Source: Halomonas sp.
GTDB lineage: Bacteria > Pseudomonadota > Gammaproteobacteria > Pseudomonadales > Halomonadaceae
Assembly (NCBI GenBank): GCA_003560175.1
Contig: PWIZ01000203.1
Location: 1 to 5,882, forward strand
Direction of reading: 5' to 3'
DNA length: 5,882 bases
The notes below the pieces were generated by a model. That model did no database searches, was not told where the DNA came from, and was given only the letters and a program-made list of their open reading frames with translations. The first letter of the stretch is position 1, and each line of letters opens with the position of its first letter. Shown in pieces: positions 1 through 5,882 of the stretch. Position numbers and translations under genes: made by a program.

Positions 1-1798
1 TGAGCTGCGTGCGGGTGAGGTAGGCACCCACCCCCAGGGGCTCATCCACCAGGGCGGCCAGCGGTAGCGTCAGATGGCGCCGCTGGCCCTCCATGACCGC
101 CACCTCGATCTCGTCGCCCACCCGGGCCCCCAGTGACTCGGCCAGGTAGCGGGTCAGCATCAGTCCCGCCTCGGGCAGGCGCTGGGGACGTCCCTCGCCG
201 TCCAGGACCTGACGCAGCCGCGGCTCGGGGTCCATACCCAGCAGACTGGTGCGCTCCTGGCGGTGGCCATGGCTCAGGGTCACGGGTACCCGGCGCCAGG
301 TCTCTACCGCCAGCACCCCGGGTTGGTGGCGCAGTTCGCCGGCGGCCCGAGCCGGGGTCGCCTCCACGAAGGTGAGCTCCATGTCCATGCGCAGTACCTG
401 GCGATACTGCTGGTCTATCATCGCCTCCACGGCGTCGAGCTGGTAGGCACCCATCATCAGCAGGCCTGCGGAGAGGGCCATGCCGGCCACCGAGAGACTG
501 GTCTTGGCGGGGTGGCGGGCCAGGTGGCGCAGAATGATGCGTCCCTCGTGACCCAGCAGCGCGCCGGGCAGAATGCGCTCCAGCCAGCTGCGGCGAAAGT
601 GCGCCGGCGCCGGTGGGCGCATGGCCTCGGCGGGCGGCCGACTCACCGCCTGCCAGACCGCCTGCCAGGTGCCGAGCAGGGCGGCCAGGGCCACCACCGC
701 CAGCGACAGCGCCAGCGCCCAGAGCGGCACCCGGAAGGGCATCTCGGGGAAGCGAAAGTACTCGCGGTAGAGGTCCGCCATCCCGCTGGCTGCCCAGGCG
801 CCCAGGGCCACGCCCAGCGCCCAGCCCAGCAGCACGATCATCCCGGCCAGCCGCCCGAAGTGGCGCGCCAGTTCGGTGTCTCGGTAGCCGAAGGCCTTGA
901 GCACGGCCACCTGTTCGCGCTGAGTCTGGATCAGGCGGCCCATCACCACGTGGAGCAGGAAGGCCGAGACCGCCAGGAAGATCGTCGGCAGCACGGTGGC
1001 CTGAATGCGCTGCTGGTTGAGCTCCTCCTCGAGGAAGCGATGGGAGGGCTGGTCGTCGCGGGTCCAGGCGCCGGTGCCGCCGTAGCGGGCCAGCGCCAGG
1101 TCGAGGGCGTCGATCACGTCATCGCGGCGCGCGCCGGCCTGCAGGGTCAGGGTGAGCTGGTTGAAGGCCCCCTCCATGCCGTAGGCATTGGCCAGGGTGC
1201 GCTGGTTCATCCACAGCACGGCATAGCGGCGATAGTCGGGCATCAGGTCGGTGGGGGCGACCTGATAGAGGAACTCCGGGCTCAGGGCGATGCCGGCGAG
1301 CCGCAGCCGCACCCGGCGGCCGTCGATGATCGCCTCCAGGCTGTCGCCCGGGGCCAGTCCGTGGGCCTGGGCGAAGGCGTCGGAGACCACCACCTGATCG
1401 TCGCGCCCCGCCTCGGGCAGGCCACCGGCCACCAGGTGCAGGCGGTTGAGGGTCGGCTGGCGCCCGTCGGGGATCGACTGAGCCAGCCCGCGCACCGGGT
1501 CGTCGAAGCCCGCCACCGAGAGGCGCATGGCGGCCTGCACACGGGGTTCGATCAGGTTGACCCCCTCGATCTCCTGGAGGCGGCTCACCAGGCCCAGCGG
1601 GGCGCGCTTGACCTCGGCGAACACCTCGGCGAAGTGGTGGCTGGCGTAAAAGCGCTCCCGGGCCCCGGAGAGGGCCTCCAGGGTGGTCACCGAGAGAATC
1701 AGCGTCATTACCCCGCCGGCGATCACCACGGCGATGGCCAGCGTCTGGCCCTTGAGGCGCCAGAGGTCGCGGACGAGCTTGCGGTCGAGGGTCAGCAT
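1..1798 (-). CDS. ABC transporter permease, large two-module FtsX/MacB-like type (3' end cut by left edge)
   Basis: This is an inner-membrane permease that would pair with the ATPase encoded just upstream. From the ATG at 1798 the frame stays open to the left edge, giving 599 residues with no stop. Residues 18-40 form a first membrane helix, followed by a periplasmic domain of about 220 residues. Three helices follow near 266-288, 316-340 and 358-382. Between the first two of these lies the FtsX-family cytoplasmic signature ([17 protein letters not shown], 294-310), and PAEAMRP (389-395) follows the last. A second module begins with a helix at 432-453 and a second periplasmic domain; its last three helices should lie off the window. 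Full-length relatives are about 780-850 residues. A GGTGA ribosome site overlaps the ATPase stop codon, 7 nt before the start, which suggests translational coupling. The family covers MacB-like export and Lol-like lipoprotein release. The substrate cannot be read from the sequence. Confidence 0.92.
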   Translation of the reverse strand, partial: MLTLDRKLVRDLWRLKGQTLAIAVVIAGGVMTLILSVTTLEALSGARERFYASHHFAEVFAEVKRAPLGLVSRLQEIEGVNLIEPRVQAAMRLSVAGFDDPVRGLAQSIPDGRQPTLNRLHLVAGGLPEAGRDDQVVVSDAFAQAHGLAPGDSLEAIIDGRRVRLRLAGIALSPEFLYQVAPTDLMPDYRRYAVLWMNQRTLANAYGMEGAFNQLTLTLQAGARRDDVIDALDLALARYGGTGAWTRDDQPSHRFLEEELNQQRIQATVLPTIFLAVSAFLLHVVMGRLIQTQREQVAVLKAFGYRDTELARHFGRLAGMIVLLGWALGVALGAWAASGMADLYREYFRFPEMPFRVPLWALALSLAVVALAALLGTWQAVWQAVSRPPAEAMRPPAPAHFRRSWLERILPGALLGHEGRIILRHLARHPAKTSLSVAGMALSAGLLMMGAYQLDAVEAMIDQQYRQVLRMDMELTFVEATPARAAGELRHQPGVLAVETWRRVPVTLSHGHRQERTSLLGMDPEPRLRQVLDGEGRPQRLPEAGLMLTRYLAESLGARVGDEIEVAVMEGQRRHLTLPLAALVDEPLGVGAYLTRTQL

Positions 1799-1805
1799 GG
1801 CGCCG

Positions 1806-2537
1806 TCACCAGCGCAGCTCGGGGGCGGGTCGCCGGCGAGGGTTGACGTGGATCTCGTCGACTCGGCCGTCGCGCAGGCGGATCACCCGGTCGGCCATCT
1901 CGCCGATCACCTCGTTGTGGGTGATGATCGCCACCGTGGTGCCGGTCTCGCGGTTGACGGTCTCGAGCACCTCGAGGACGCGGATGCCGGTGCGAAAGTC
2001 CAGGGCGCCGGTGGGTTCGTCGCAGAGCAGCAGGTCGGGCTGCTTGGCCACTGCGCGGGCGATGGCCACTCGCTGCTGCTCGCCGCCGGAGAGCTGGGAG
2101 GGGAAGTGGTCGAGGCGCTCGCCGAGGCCGACCATGGCCAGGGCGGCCTCCGGGGTCATGGGCTCCCGGGCGATCTCGGTGACGATGGCCACGTTTTCCC
2201 GGGCGGTAAGGCTCGAAATCAGGTTGTAGAACTGGAAGACGAAGCCGACGTGGTGGCGGCGAAAGCGAGTGAGCTCGCGCTGGCTGGCGCGAGTCAGGTC
2301 CCGGCTACGGCCGCTTGCATCGAGGTAGCGCACCTCGCCCTCGGAGGCGCTGTCGAGGCCGCCTAGGATATTGAGCAGGGTGGACTTGCCGGAGCCGGAG
2401 GCGCCCAACATCACCAGCAGTTCGCCGCGGTAGAGGGTTAGATCCACGCCACGCAGGGCCTGGATGGTGACCTCGCCCATCGGGTAGATACGCGTCAGAC
2501 CGCGGGCCTCGAGAGCCGCTACCCTGTCGTCATGCAT
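1806..2537 (-). CDS. ABC transporter ATP-binding protein (MacB/LolD-like)
   Basis: This 243-residue cytoplasmic nucleotide-binding subunit powers the FtsX-type permease encoded 7 bp downstream. All ATPase motifs are present and intact: Walker [10 protein letters not shown] (45-53), Q-loop glutamine 102 in FQFYNL, signature LSGGE (149-153), Walker B DLLLCDEP (168-175) with catalytic Glu174, D-loop GALD (177-180) and switch His207. The opening [17 protein letters not shown] (17-33) is typical of the MacB/LolD class, whose members use ATP to drive conformational coupling across the periplasm. The length is normal for a standalone ATPase, so this is not a fused MacB. The ATG at 2537 is the only usual start codon after an in-frame TAG about 36 nt upstream, although no strong Shine-Dalgarno precedes it. 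With the permease it forms a two-gene operon; a HlyD-like adaptor often completes such operons, but its presence here is only an inference. Confidence 0.95.
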   Translation of the reverse strand: MHDDRVAALEARGLTRIYPMGEVTIQALRGVDLTLYRGELLVMLGASGSGKSTLLNILGGLDSASEGEVRYLDASGRSRDLTRASQRELTRFRRHHVGFVFQFYNLISSLTARENVAIVTEIAREPMTPEAALAMVGLGERLDHFPSQLSGGEQQRVAIARAVAKQPDLLLCDEPTGALDFRTGIRVLEVLETVNRETGTTVAIITHNEVIGEMADRVIRLRDGRVDEIHVNPRRRPAPELRW

Positions 2538-2590
2538 GCTGATATCGCCGCCGGAGGAAGTGCTGTGAGTCTAACCGGGGCAGCGGGTGG

Positions 2591-2606
2591 CCGCCATCAA
2601 GGGCGG
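2591..2606. other. Weak inverted repeat between the MFS gene and the ABC operon
   Basis: CCGCC and GGCGG arms of 5 bp flank a 6-nt loop, in the 91-bp gap after the MFS stop. No run of T follows on either strand, so it is not a convincing intrinsic terminator. It could be a chance GC-rich hairpin. I see no good -35/-10 pair in the same gap, so read-through from the MFS gene into the ABC operon remains possible. Confidence 0.25.
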
Positions 2607-2628
2607 ACACGCCTTACACAGGGGGGGC

Positions 2629-3855
2629 TCACCGGGTGACCAGCCGCCCCTCGACATCGATCTCCAGGCGGCGATTGCGCCCGGCGAACAGGGCAAAGAT
2701 AGCGGCGGAGGCGCAGATCGCCAGCAGTACGGCGGTGATGGTGGGCAACCCCAGGTTGAGCTGCAGCATCACGCCGACGCCCAGCGGTCCCATGGCGGCT
2801 AGCGTATAGCCACCGCCCTGGACCAGACCGGAGAGCTTGCCCGCCAGCCGGGAGTTCCCGGTGCGCAGCACGATCAGCGTCAGGGCCAGGCTGAAGCCGC
2901 CGCCCTGGCCCAGGCCAAGGAGCACGATGCCGAGCCAGCCCAGGGAGGCTGGCCCGATGAGCAGCAGCCAGAAGCCGGCGGCGATCATCGCCAGGACGCT
3001 GACCAGTGCCGGTCGCTGATCACGGCCCATCCGGGCCAGCCAGGGCGCACCGAGTGCGGCGGGTAGCTGCACCATCACCGAGCCGGCCATCATCCAGCCG
3101 GCTTCACCCTCACCGTAGCCGCGCTCCAGCAGCAGAGTCGGCAGCCAGCCGAAGACGATATAGGCCAGCGACGACTGCAGGCCCATGAAGAGCATCACCT
3201 GCCAGGCCAGAGGCTGGCCCAGCACCGCGCGCATCGAGCCGCCTGCGCTGGGCAGTGCCGCCTCGTTGCGCCTCGGAGCCAGCAGTAGCCAGGCCGCCAG
3301 GGCGAGAGCGGCCAACGCCGACCAGCTGGCCAGCCCCAGATGCCACCCCCCCAGCCAGTCGGCCAGGGGGATGCTGAGCCCGGCGCCCAGTGCCCCGCCC
3401 AGGCACAGCGCCATGGTGTAGACGCCGGTCATCAGGTCGGCGCCGGCGGGCAGCTCGCGTTTGACCAGTGCCGGCAGCAGGGTGCCGGCCACGCCGATGG
3501 CGGCCCCCACCATCAGGGTGCCGAGGAAGAGTGGAGGTATGGCCGGTACCCCGCGCAGTGCGAGGCCGCCGGCCAGAAGCGCCAGGCAGCCGGCCAGCGT
3601 CTGCTCGGGGCCGAAACGCTTGGACAGCCAGGGTGCCATCGGGGCGAAGAGCCCCAGGCAGAGTACCGGCAGGGTGGTCAGGGCGCCGATGAACAGCGGC
3701 GACAGGCCGGTATCCTGCTGGATACGGGTCAGCACCGGGGCGAGGCTCGAGAGGGCGGGACGCAGATTGAGCCCCACCAGCACCATCAGACCGATGAAGA
3801 CCAGCAGGGTGCGTCGTGATGAGCTGTCGCTAGAGCGGAAGTCAGTGACCGTCAC
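2629..3855 (-). CDS. MFS transporter, CynX/NimT-like family
   Basis: This is an inner-membrane carrier of the major facilitator superfamily, 408 residues from the GTG at 3855. About twelve hydrophobic segments are visible, starting near 16, 53, 82, 107, 141, 171, 216, 252, 282, 304, 342 and 370, with a cytoplasmic loop around 194-212. NLRPALSSLAPVL (30-42) at the end of helix 1 and the QGGGYTLAAMGPLGVG stretch (346-361) resemble the CynX (cyanate) and NimT/YeaN (2-nitroimidazole) branch, whose members are usually 380-410 residues. The substrate is unknown; no cyanase gene is nearby. An ATG at 3909 would add 18 residues. I prefer GTG because GGGAG lies 7 nt before it, the ATG has no clear ribosome site, and the extra codons are atypical (two AGA, two AGT, ACA, TCA). 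It lies about 116 bp after rhlE, with no obvious promoter of its own in the gap. Confidence 0.9.
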   Translation of the reverse strand: MTVTDFRSSDSSSRRTLLVFIGLMVLVGLNLRPALSSLAPVLTRIQQDTGLSPLFIGALTTLPVLCLGLFAPMAPWLSKRFGPEQTLAGCLALLAGGLALRGVPAIPPLFLGTLMVGAAIGVAGTLLPALVKRELPAGADLMTGVYTMALCLGGALGAGLSIPLADWLGGWHLGLASWSALAALALAAWLLLAPRRNEAALPSAGGSMRAVLGQPLAWQVMLFMGLQSSLAYIVFGWLPTLLLERGYGEGEAGWMMAGSVMVQLPAALGAPWLARMGRDQRPALVSVLAMIAAGFWLLLIGPASLGWLGIVLLGLGQGGGFSLALTLIVLRTGNSRLAGKLSGLVQGGGYTLAAMGPLGVGVMLQLNLGLPTITAVLLAICASAAIFALFAGRNRRLEIDVEGRLVTR

Positions 3856-3940
3856 GGCGCCACTCCCTGCTGGTCTTGTTCTTGACGGCCCCGACGAAGC
3901 GACACTCATCGAGTGCCGCCATCACCGCCTTTCGCATCAT
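3842..3940 (-). CDS. Possible 32-residue small ORF overlapping the MFS start
   Basis: A frame starting with two ATG codons (3940, 3937) encodes 32 residues, beginning MMRKAVMAALDECRF and ending REWRRDGH. It stops 14 nt inside the MFS gene when that gene is read from GTG 3855. About four fifths of its codons end in G or C, as in the neighbouring genes, whereas the overlapping MFS N-terminal extension frame has only about half. I recognise no homologue. It has a net basic tail, no membrane segment and only one cysteine. No good Shine-Dalgarno precedes either ATG, which counts against it. It may be a coupling leader ORF, a decayed remnant, or chance. Confidence 0.3.
   Translation of the reverse strand: MMRKAVMAALDECRFVGAVKNKTSREWRRDGH
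3863..3867 (-). promoter_or_regulatory. Ribosome binding site for the MFS gene, supporting the GTG start
   Basis: Read on the minus strand this is GGGAG, 7 nt before the GTG at 3855. It is the best Shine-Dalgarno match in the gap. The upstream ATG at 3909 has nothing comparable, so this site decides the start choice. It lies inside the possible small ORF at 3842-3940, which would allow translational coupling. Confidence 0.6.
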
Positions 3941-3971
3941 CAAATTCACTGCGCTAGTGGGGCCGGCAGCG

Positions 3972-5291
3972 TCAGGCTTGCCTGCGGCCGCCGCCACCTC
4001 CGCCACCGCGACGACGGCGGGGCGCCTGGGACTGATCATCGCTGCGACGCTGGCCCTGACCCTGGGAGTTGCCACGACCCTGACCATTGCCGCGGCCCTG
4101 TCCGTTGCCACCACCACCGCGGTTGCGACCGTTTTCGATGGGCTCGGGCTTGGCATTGGGGTCGGGCTCGAAGCCGGGCTCGATGCGCTTCTCGAGGTCG
4201 CGCTTGATCAGCCGCTCGATGCCCTTGAGCAGGCCGTGCTCGTCGACGCAGACCAGCGATACCGCCTGGCCCTCGCTGCCGGCGCGGCCGGTGCGGCCGA
4301 TGCGGTGCACATAGTCCTCGGCCACGTTGGGCAGCTCGAAGTTGACTACGTGGGGCAGCTCATTGATGTCCAGGCCGCGGGCGGCGATGTCGGTGGCCAC
4401 CAGCACCTGCAGGTCGCCGCCCTTGAACGCGGCCAGCGCCTTGGTGCGCGCCGACTGGCTCTTGTTGCCATGGATCGCCATGGACGGGATGTCCTGCTTG
4501 GAGAGCTGCTCGGCCAGGCGGTTGGCGCCGTGCTTGGTCCGGGTGAAGACCAGCACCTGTTGCCAGTTGTGCTGGCTGATGAGGTGCGCGAGTAGATCGC
4601 GCTTCTTCTCGCGGTCCACGCGATAGATCGCCTGGTCGACGAGTTCGGCGGTGGTGTTGCGACGCGCCACCTCGATCATCGCCGGGCGGTCCAGCAGCTT
4701 GTTGGCCAGGGCCTGGATCTCATCGGAGAAGGTCGCCGAGAAGAGCAGGTTCTGGCGCTTCGGGGGAAGCACCTTGAGGATCTTCTTGATGTCGTGGATA
4801 AAGCCCATGTCGAGCATGCGATCGGCTTCATCGAGCACCAGGATCTCCACCTTGGTGAGGTCCACGTGCTTCTGCTGCTGGAGGTCGAGCAGGCGTCCGG
4901 GAGTGGCGACGAGCACGTCGAGCCCGTTGCGAATGGCGTCCACCTGGGGCTGTTGACCCACACCGCCGAAGATCACGTGGCTCTTCAGGGTCAGATGGCG
5001 GCCGTAGTCGGCCACGCTCTCGCCCACCTGGGCAGCCAGTTCGCGGGTCGGGGTGAGCACCAGGGCGCGCACCTCACGACGGCCAGGGCGCGGGCCGTCG
5101 GCCAGGCGCTGGAGCATCGGCAGGGTAAAGCCGGCGGTTTTACCGGTGCCGGTCTGGGCGCTAGCCAGCAGATCGCCGCCCTCAAGCACAGCAGGAATCG
5201 CCTGCAGCTGGATCGGGGTCGGAATGGTATAGCCCTGTGCCTCAACGGCACGAAGGAGTTCGGCACGCAGGCCAAGTTCGGAAAAGGTCAT
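3972..5291 (-). CDS. rhlE: ATP-dependent DEAD-box RNA helicase RhlE
   Basis: This cytoplasmic ATP-dependent RNA-unwinding enzyme of 439 residues belongs to the RhlE group, which acts in ribosome assembly and RNA turnover. All helicase motifs are intact: Q motif with PTPIQ (24-28), motif I AQTGTGKT (45-52), Ia PTREL (81-85), Ib TPGRL (130-134), DEAD (154-157), SAT (185-187), motif IV VFTRTK (248-253), motif [12 protein letters not shown] (299-309) and motif [12 protein letters not shown] (329-338). The two RecA-like domains end near 370. The tail from about 387 is Gly, Arg, Gln and Asn rich. The N-terminus MTFSELGL and the [16 protein letters not shown] core closely match E. coli RhlE (454 residues). 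ATG 5291 is chosen over an in-frame GTG at 5324 because it gives the canonical N-terminus and has GGAG 5 nt upstream. It probably has its own promoter near 5414-5422. Confidence 0.96.
   Translation of the reverse strand: MTFSELGLRAELLRAVEAQGYTIPTPIQLQAIPAVLEGGDLLASAQTGTGKTAGFTLPMLQRLADGPRPGRREVRALVLTPTRELAAQVGESVADYGRHLTLKSHVIFGGVGQQPQVDAIRNGLDVLVATPGRLLDLQQQKHVDLTKVEILVLDEADRMLDMGFIHDIKKILKVLPPKRQNLLFSATFSDEIQALANKLLDRPAMIEVARRNTTAELVDQAIYRVDREKKRDLLAHLISQHNWQQVLVFTRTKHGANRLAEQLSKQDIPSMAIHGNKSQSARTKALAAFKGGDLQVLVATDIAARGLDINELPHVVNFELPNVAEDYVHRIGRTGRAGSEGQAVSLVCVDEHGLLKGIERLIKRDLEKRIEPGFEPDPNAKPEPIENGRNRGGGGNGQGRGNGQGRGNSQGQGQRRSDDQSQAPRRRRGGGGGGGRRQA
3975..4133 (-). repeat. Low-complexity Gly/Gln/Arg/Asn-rich tail coding region of rhlE
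   Basis: This encodes residues 387-439 of RhlE, a tail with no predicted fold. It contains GNGQGR-type units (about 395-407, nucleotides 4071-4109), an SQGQGQ variant, and an ending of four arginines, seven glycines and a second RR. Such RG-rich tails in DEAD-box helicases bind RNA non-specifically. The imperfect repeats could vary in copy number between strains by slippage, which would leave the helicase core untouched. Confidence 0.75.
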
Positions 5292-5407
5292 GCGGTCTCC
5301 GCAGAAACGCCACGGCCGTGCCACACAGACTTGCGTGACCAGTCCCGGGCCGGGGCGTGAAAATTCAAGGTAGAGGGGCGGCAGGAGGGACTAGATGGTT
5401 GCCGCGT
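5292..5407 (-). promoter_or_regulatory. Untranslated leader of rhlE
   Basis: This predicted leader follows from the extended -10 promoter. It contains a 6-bp complementary pair (AGTCCC at 5341-5346 with GGGACT at 5387-5392) that could close a stem over about 40 nt. A 10-bp perfect palindrome CACGGCCGTG lies at 5311-5320, just upstream of the ribosome site. I recognise no known riboswitch or cold-shock leader. Long leaders occur on DEAD-box helicase genes in some bacteria, but regulation here is only an inference. Confidence 0.3.
5297..5300 (-). promoter_or_regulatory. Ribosome binding site of rhlE
   Basis: On the minus strand GGAG lies 5 nt before ATG 5291. It supports that start over the in-frame GTG at 5324, which has no comparable site. 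Confidence 0.65.
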
Positions 5408-5413
5408 TGCACT

Positions 5414-5422
5414 ATTATGCCA
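5414..5422 (-). promoter_or_regulatory. Extended -10 promoter for rhlE
   Basis: On the minus strand the sequence is TGGCATAAT: a CATAAT hexamer, five of six matches to TATAAT, preceded by the TGn extension. The -35 region is poor (CTGCGC at 17 bp spacing), as is usual for extended -10 promoters. Transcription would start near 5407, leaving an untranslated leader of about 116 nt before rhlE. The element lies 20 nt after the stop of the upstream gene. Confidence 0.5.
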
Positions 5423-5429
5423 GATTGGC
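5417..5429. promoter_or_regulatory. Inverted repeat overlapping the rhlE -10 element (possible operator)
   Basis: TGCCA and TGGCA arms of 5 bp flank a 3-nt centre (ATC on the minus strand). One arm lies inside the extended -10. A protein bound here would block RNA polymerase, but the site is short and no regulator gene is visible. It could equally arise by chance. Confidence 0.25.
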
Positions 5430-5442
5430 ACCGTTGGCGCAG

Positions 5443-5882
5443 CTACTTCGCTTCCTCCGCCAGTCGGGTGCGTATCCGGGCCAGGGTGGCGGCGTTGAGT
5501 CCGGTGACGTCATCCAGCGCGTCGGGGCCGAGTTCGCGAAGCTGGTCCAGATCTCTGATGCCATGGGCGAAGAGCCGCCGGGCCGTGATCGGACCGATAC
5601 CGTCCAAGGCGGTGAGGGCCCGGGCGTGGCGATCAAGGAAGGCCTCGTGATCAACCTCGCTGAGGCCATCGCAGGCGCCATCCTGATAGAGTTGGCAGGC
5701 CAGACGGTCCACGCCGCGCCGCACGTCATCGAGCTCAGGTAGGGCGACGAAGTCATGCTGTGAGGACAGCTCGGCGATCCCGGTCAGGGCTTCGTCGGCC
5801 ACCTGGAGCTCGCCCATGGCGTCCTGGCTGTGGGTGTCGCTGGCCAGAGCGACCAGCAGGGCCCGCCGCGCTCGACGGGCCA
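5443..5882 (-). CDS. Helix-hairpin-helix domain protein, C-terminal part (5' end cut by right edge)
   Basis: At least 145 residues are in frame with no stop before the right edge, ending in a TAG at 5443. The last 60 residues form a tandem helix-hairpin-helix domain: LDGIGPITARRL carries a good GxG hairpin of the kind that binds DNA backbone without sequence preference, and a second, degenerate hairpin follows in VTGLNAATLARI. This layout is seen at the C-termini of DNA repair and helicase proteins. The region before it is acidic and probably helical, with no motif I recognise. An internal ATG at 5817 has AGGA 4 nt upstream and would give a 124-residue protein. However, the frame upstream of it (reading ARRARRALLVALASDTHSQDA) looks coding, so I favour a longer protein starting beyond the window. 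The specific function is unknown. Its stop lies about 20 nt before the rhlE promoter. Confidence 0.75.
   Translation of the reverse strand, partial: ARRARRALLVALASDTHSQDAMGELQVADEALTGIAELSSQHDFVALPELDDVRRGVDRLACQLYQDGACDGLSEVDHEAFLDRHARALTALDGIGPITARRLFAHGIRDLDQLRELGPDALDDVTGLNAATLARIRTRLAEEAK

Noticed and set aside
263..1846. Long plus-strand open frame of 527 codons.
   Set aside because: It is fully antisense to the permease, whose FtsX features are clear. Its composition (rich in His, Gln, Gly and Ala) is typical of an antisense shadow in high-GC DNA.
1683..2366. Plus-strand open frame of 227 codons opposite the ATPase.
   Set aside because: It is the shadow of an ATPase that has every catalytic motif intact on the minus strand.
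2621..2627. Run of seven G just after the MFS stop, considered as a phase-variation tract.
   Set aside because: It lies outside the coding frame, after the stop codon, so slippage would not change the protein.
3955..3975. Possible terminator hairpin after rhlE (CGCT...AGCG).
   Set aside because: The arms are only 4 bp, the loop is long and there is no T-run.
3876..4595. Plus-strand open frame of 239 codons across the rhlE 3' end.
   Set aside because: It is antisense to the conserved helicase motifs and shows no recognisable domain. Its Ala/Val/Leu richness comes from the complement of the Gly/Arg codons.
5291..5324. Longer rhlE from GTG 5324, adding 11 residues.
   Set aside because: The added residues do not resemble RhlE N-termini, and the ribosome site GGAG fits ATG 5291.
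5423..5442. Sigma-54-like -24/-12 match on the plus strand (TGGCAC with GC 12 bp on).
   Set aside because: The TT of the -12 element is missing and no plus-strand gene lies downstream.

Overview
The window is about two-thirds G+C and densely coded. Every supported gene lies on the minus strand, so transcription runs from high to low coordinates. The RhlE-type RNA helicase, the CynX/NimT-type carrier and the strong GC3 bias suggest a high-GC gammaproteobacterium. A Halomonas-like or Pseudomonas-like host is an inference from style only, because no rRNA or marker gene is present.

Layout in the direction of transcription. (1) 5882-5443: C-terminal part of an unrecognised helix-hairpin-helix protein, cut by the right edge. 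(2) 5442-5292: a 151-bp gap with a good extended -10 promoter and an untranslated leader of about 116 nt. (3) 5291-3972: a complete DEAD-box RNA helicase, RhlE type, ending in a Gly/Arg/Gln/Asn-rich disordered tail. (4) 3940-3842: a possible 32-residue small ORF overlapping the start of the next gene. (5) 3855-2629: an MFS carrier of the CynX/NimT branch, best read from a GTG start. (6) 2628-2538: a short gap with a weak hairpin. (7) 2537-1806 and 1798-<1: an ATPase and a large FtsX-type permease, 7 bp apart, forming an ABC export or lipoprotein-handling operon. The permease runs off the left edge, with 599 codons visible.

The genes do not form one pathway. The ABC pair is a clear functional unit, and a HlyD-type adaptor gene beyond the left edge would be typical of this arrangement. 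RhlE acts on structured RNA (ribosome assembly, mRNA decay). The MFS gene is probably a standalone small-molecule carrier. There is no convincing evidence of a new defence, mobile or RNA-based system. The observations most worth checking are the small ORF and re-started MFS gene, the rhlE promoter and leader, and the identity of the truncated helix-hairpin-helix protein. No gene-free stretch exceeds 151 bp, and I saw no tRNA, rRNA, CRISPR array, insertion sequence or integration site.
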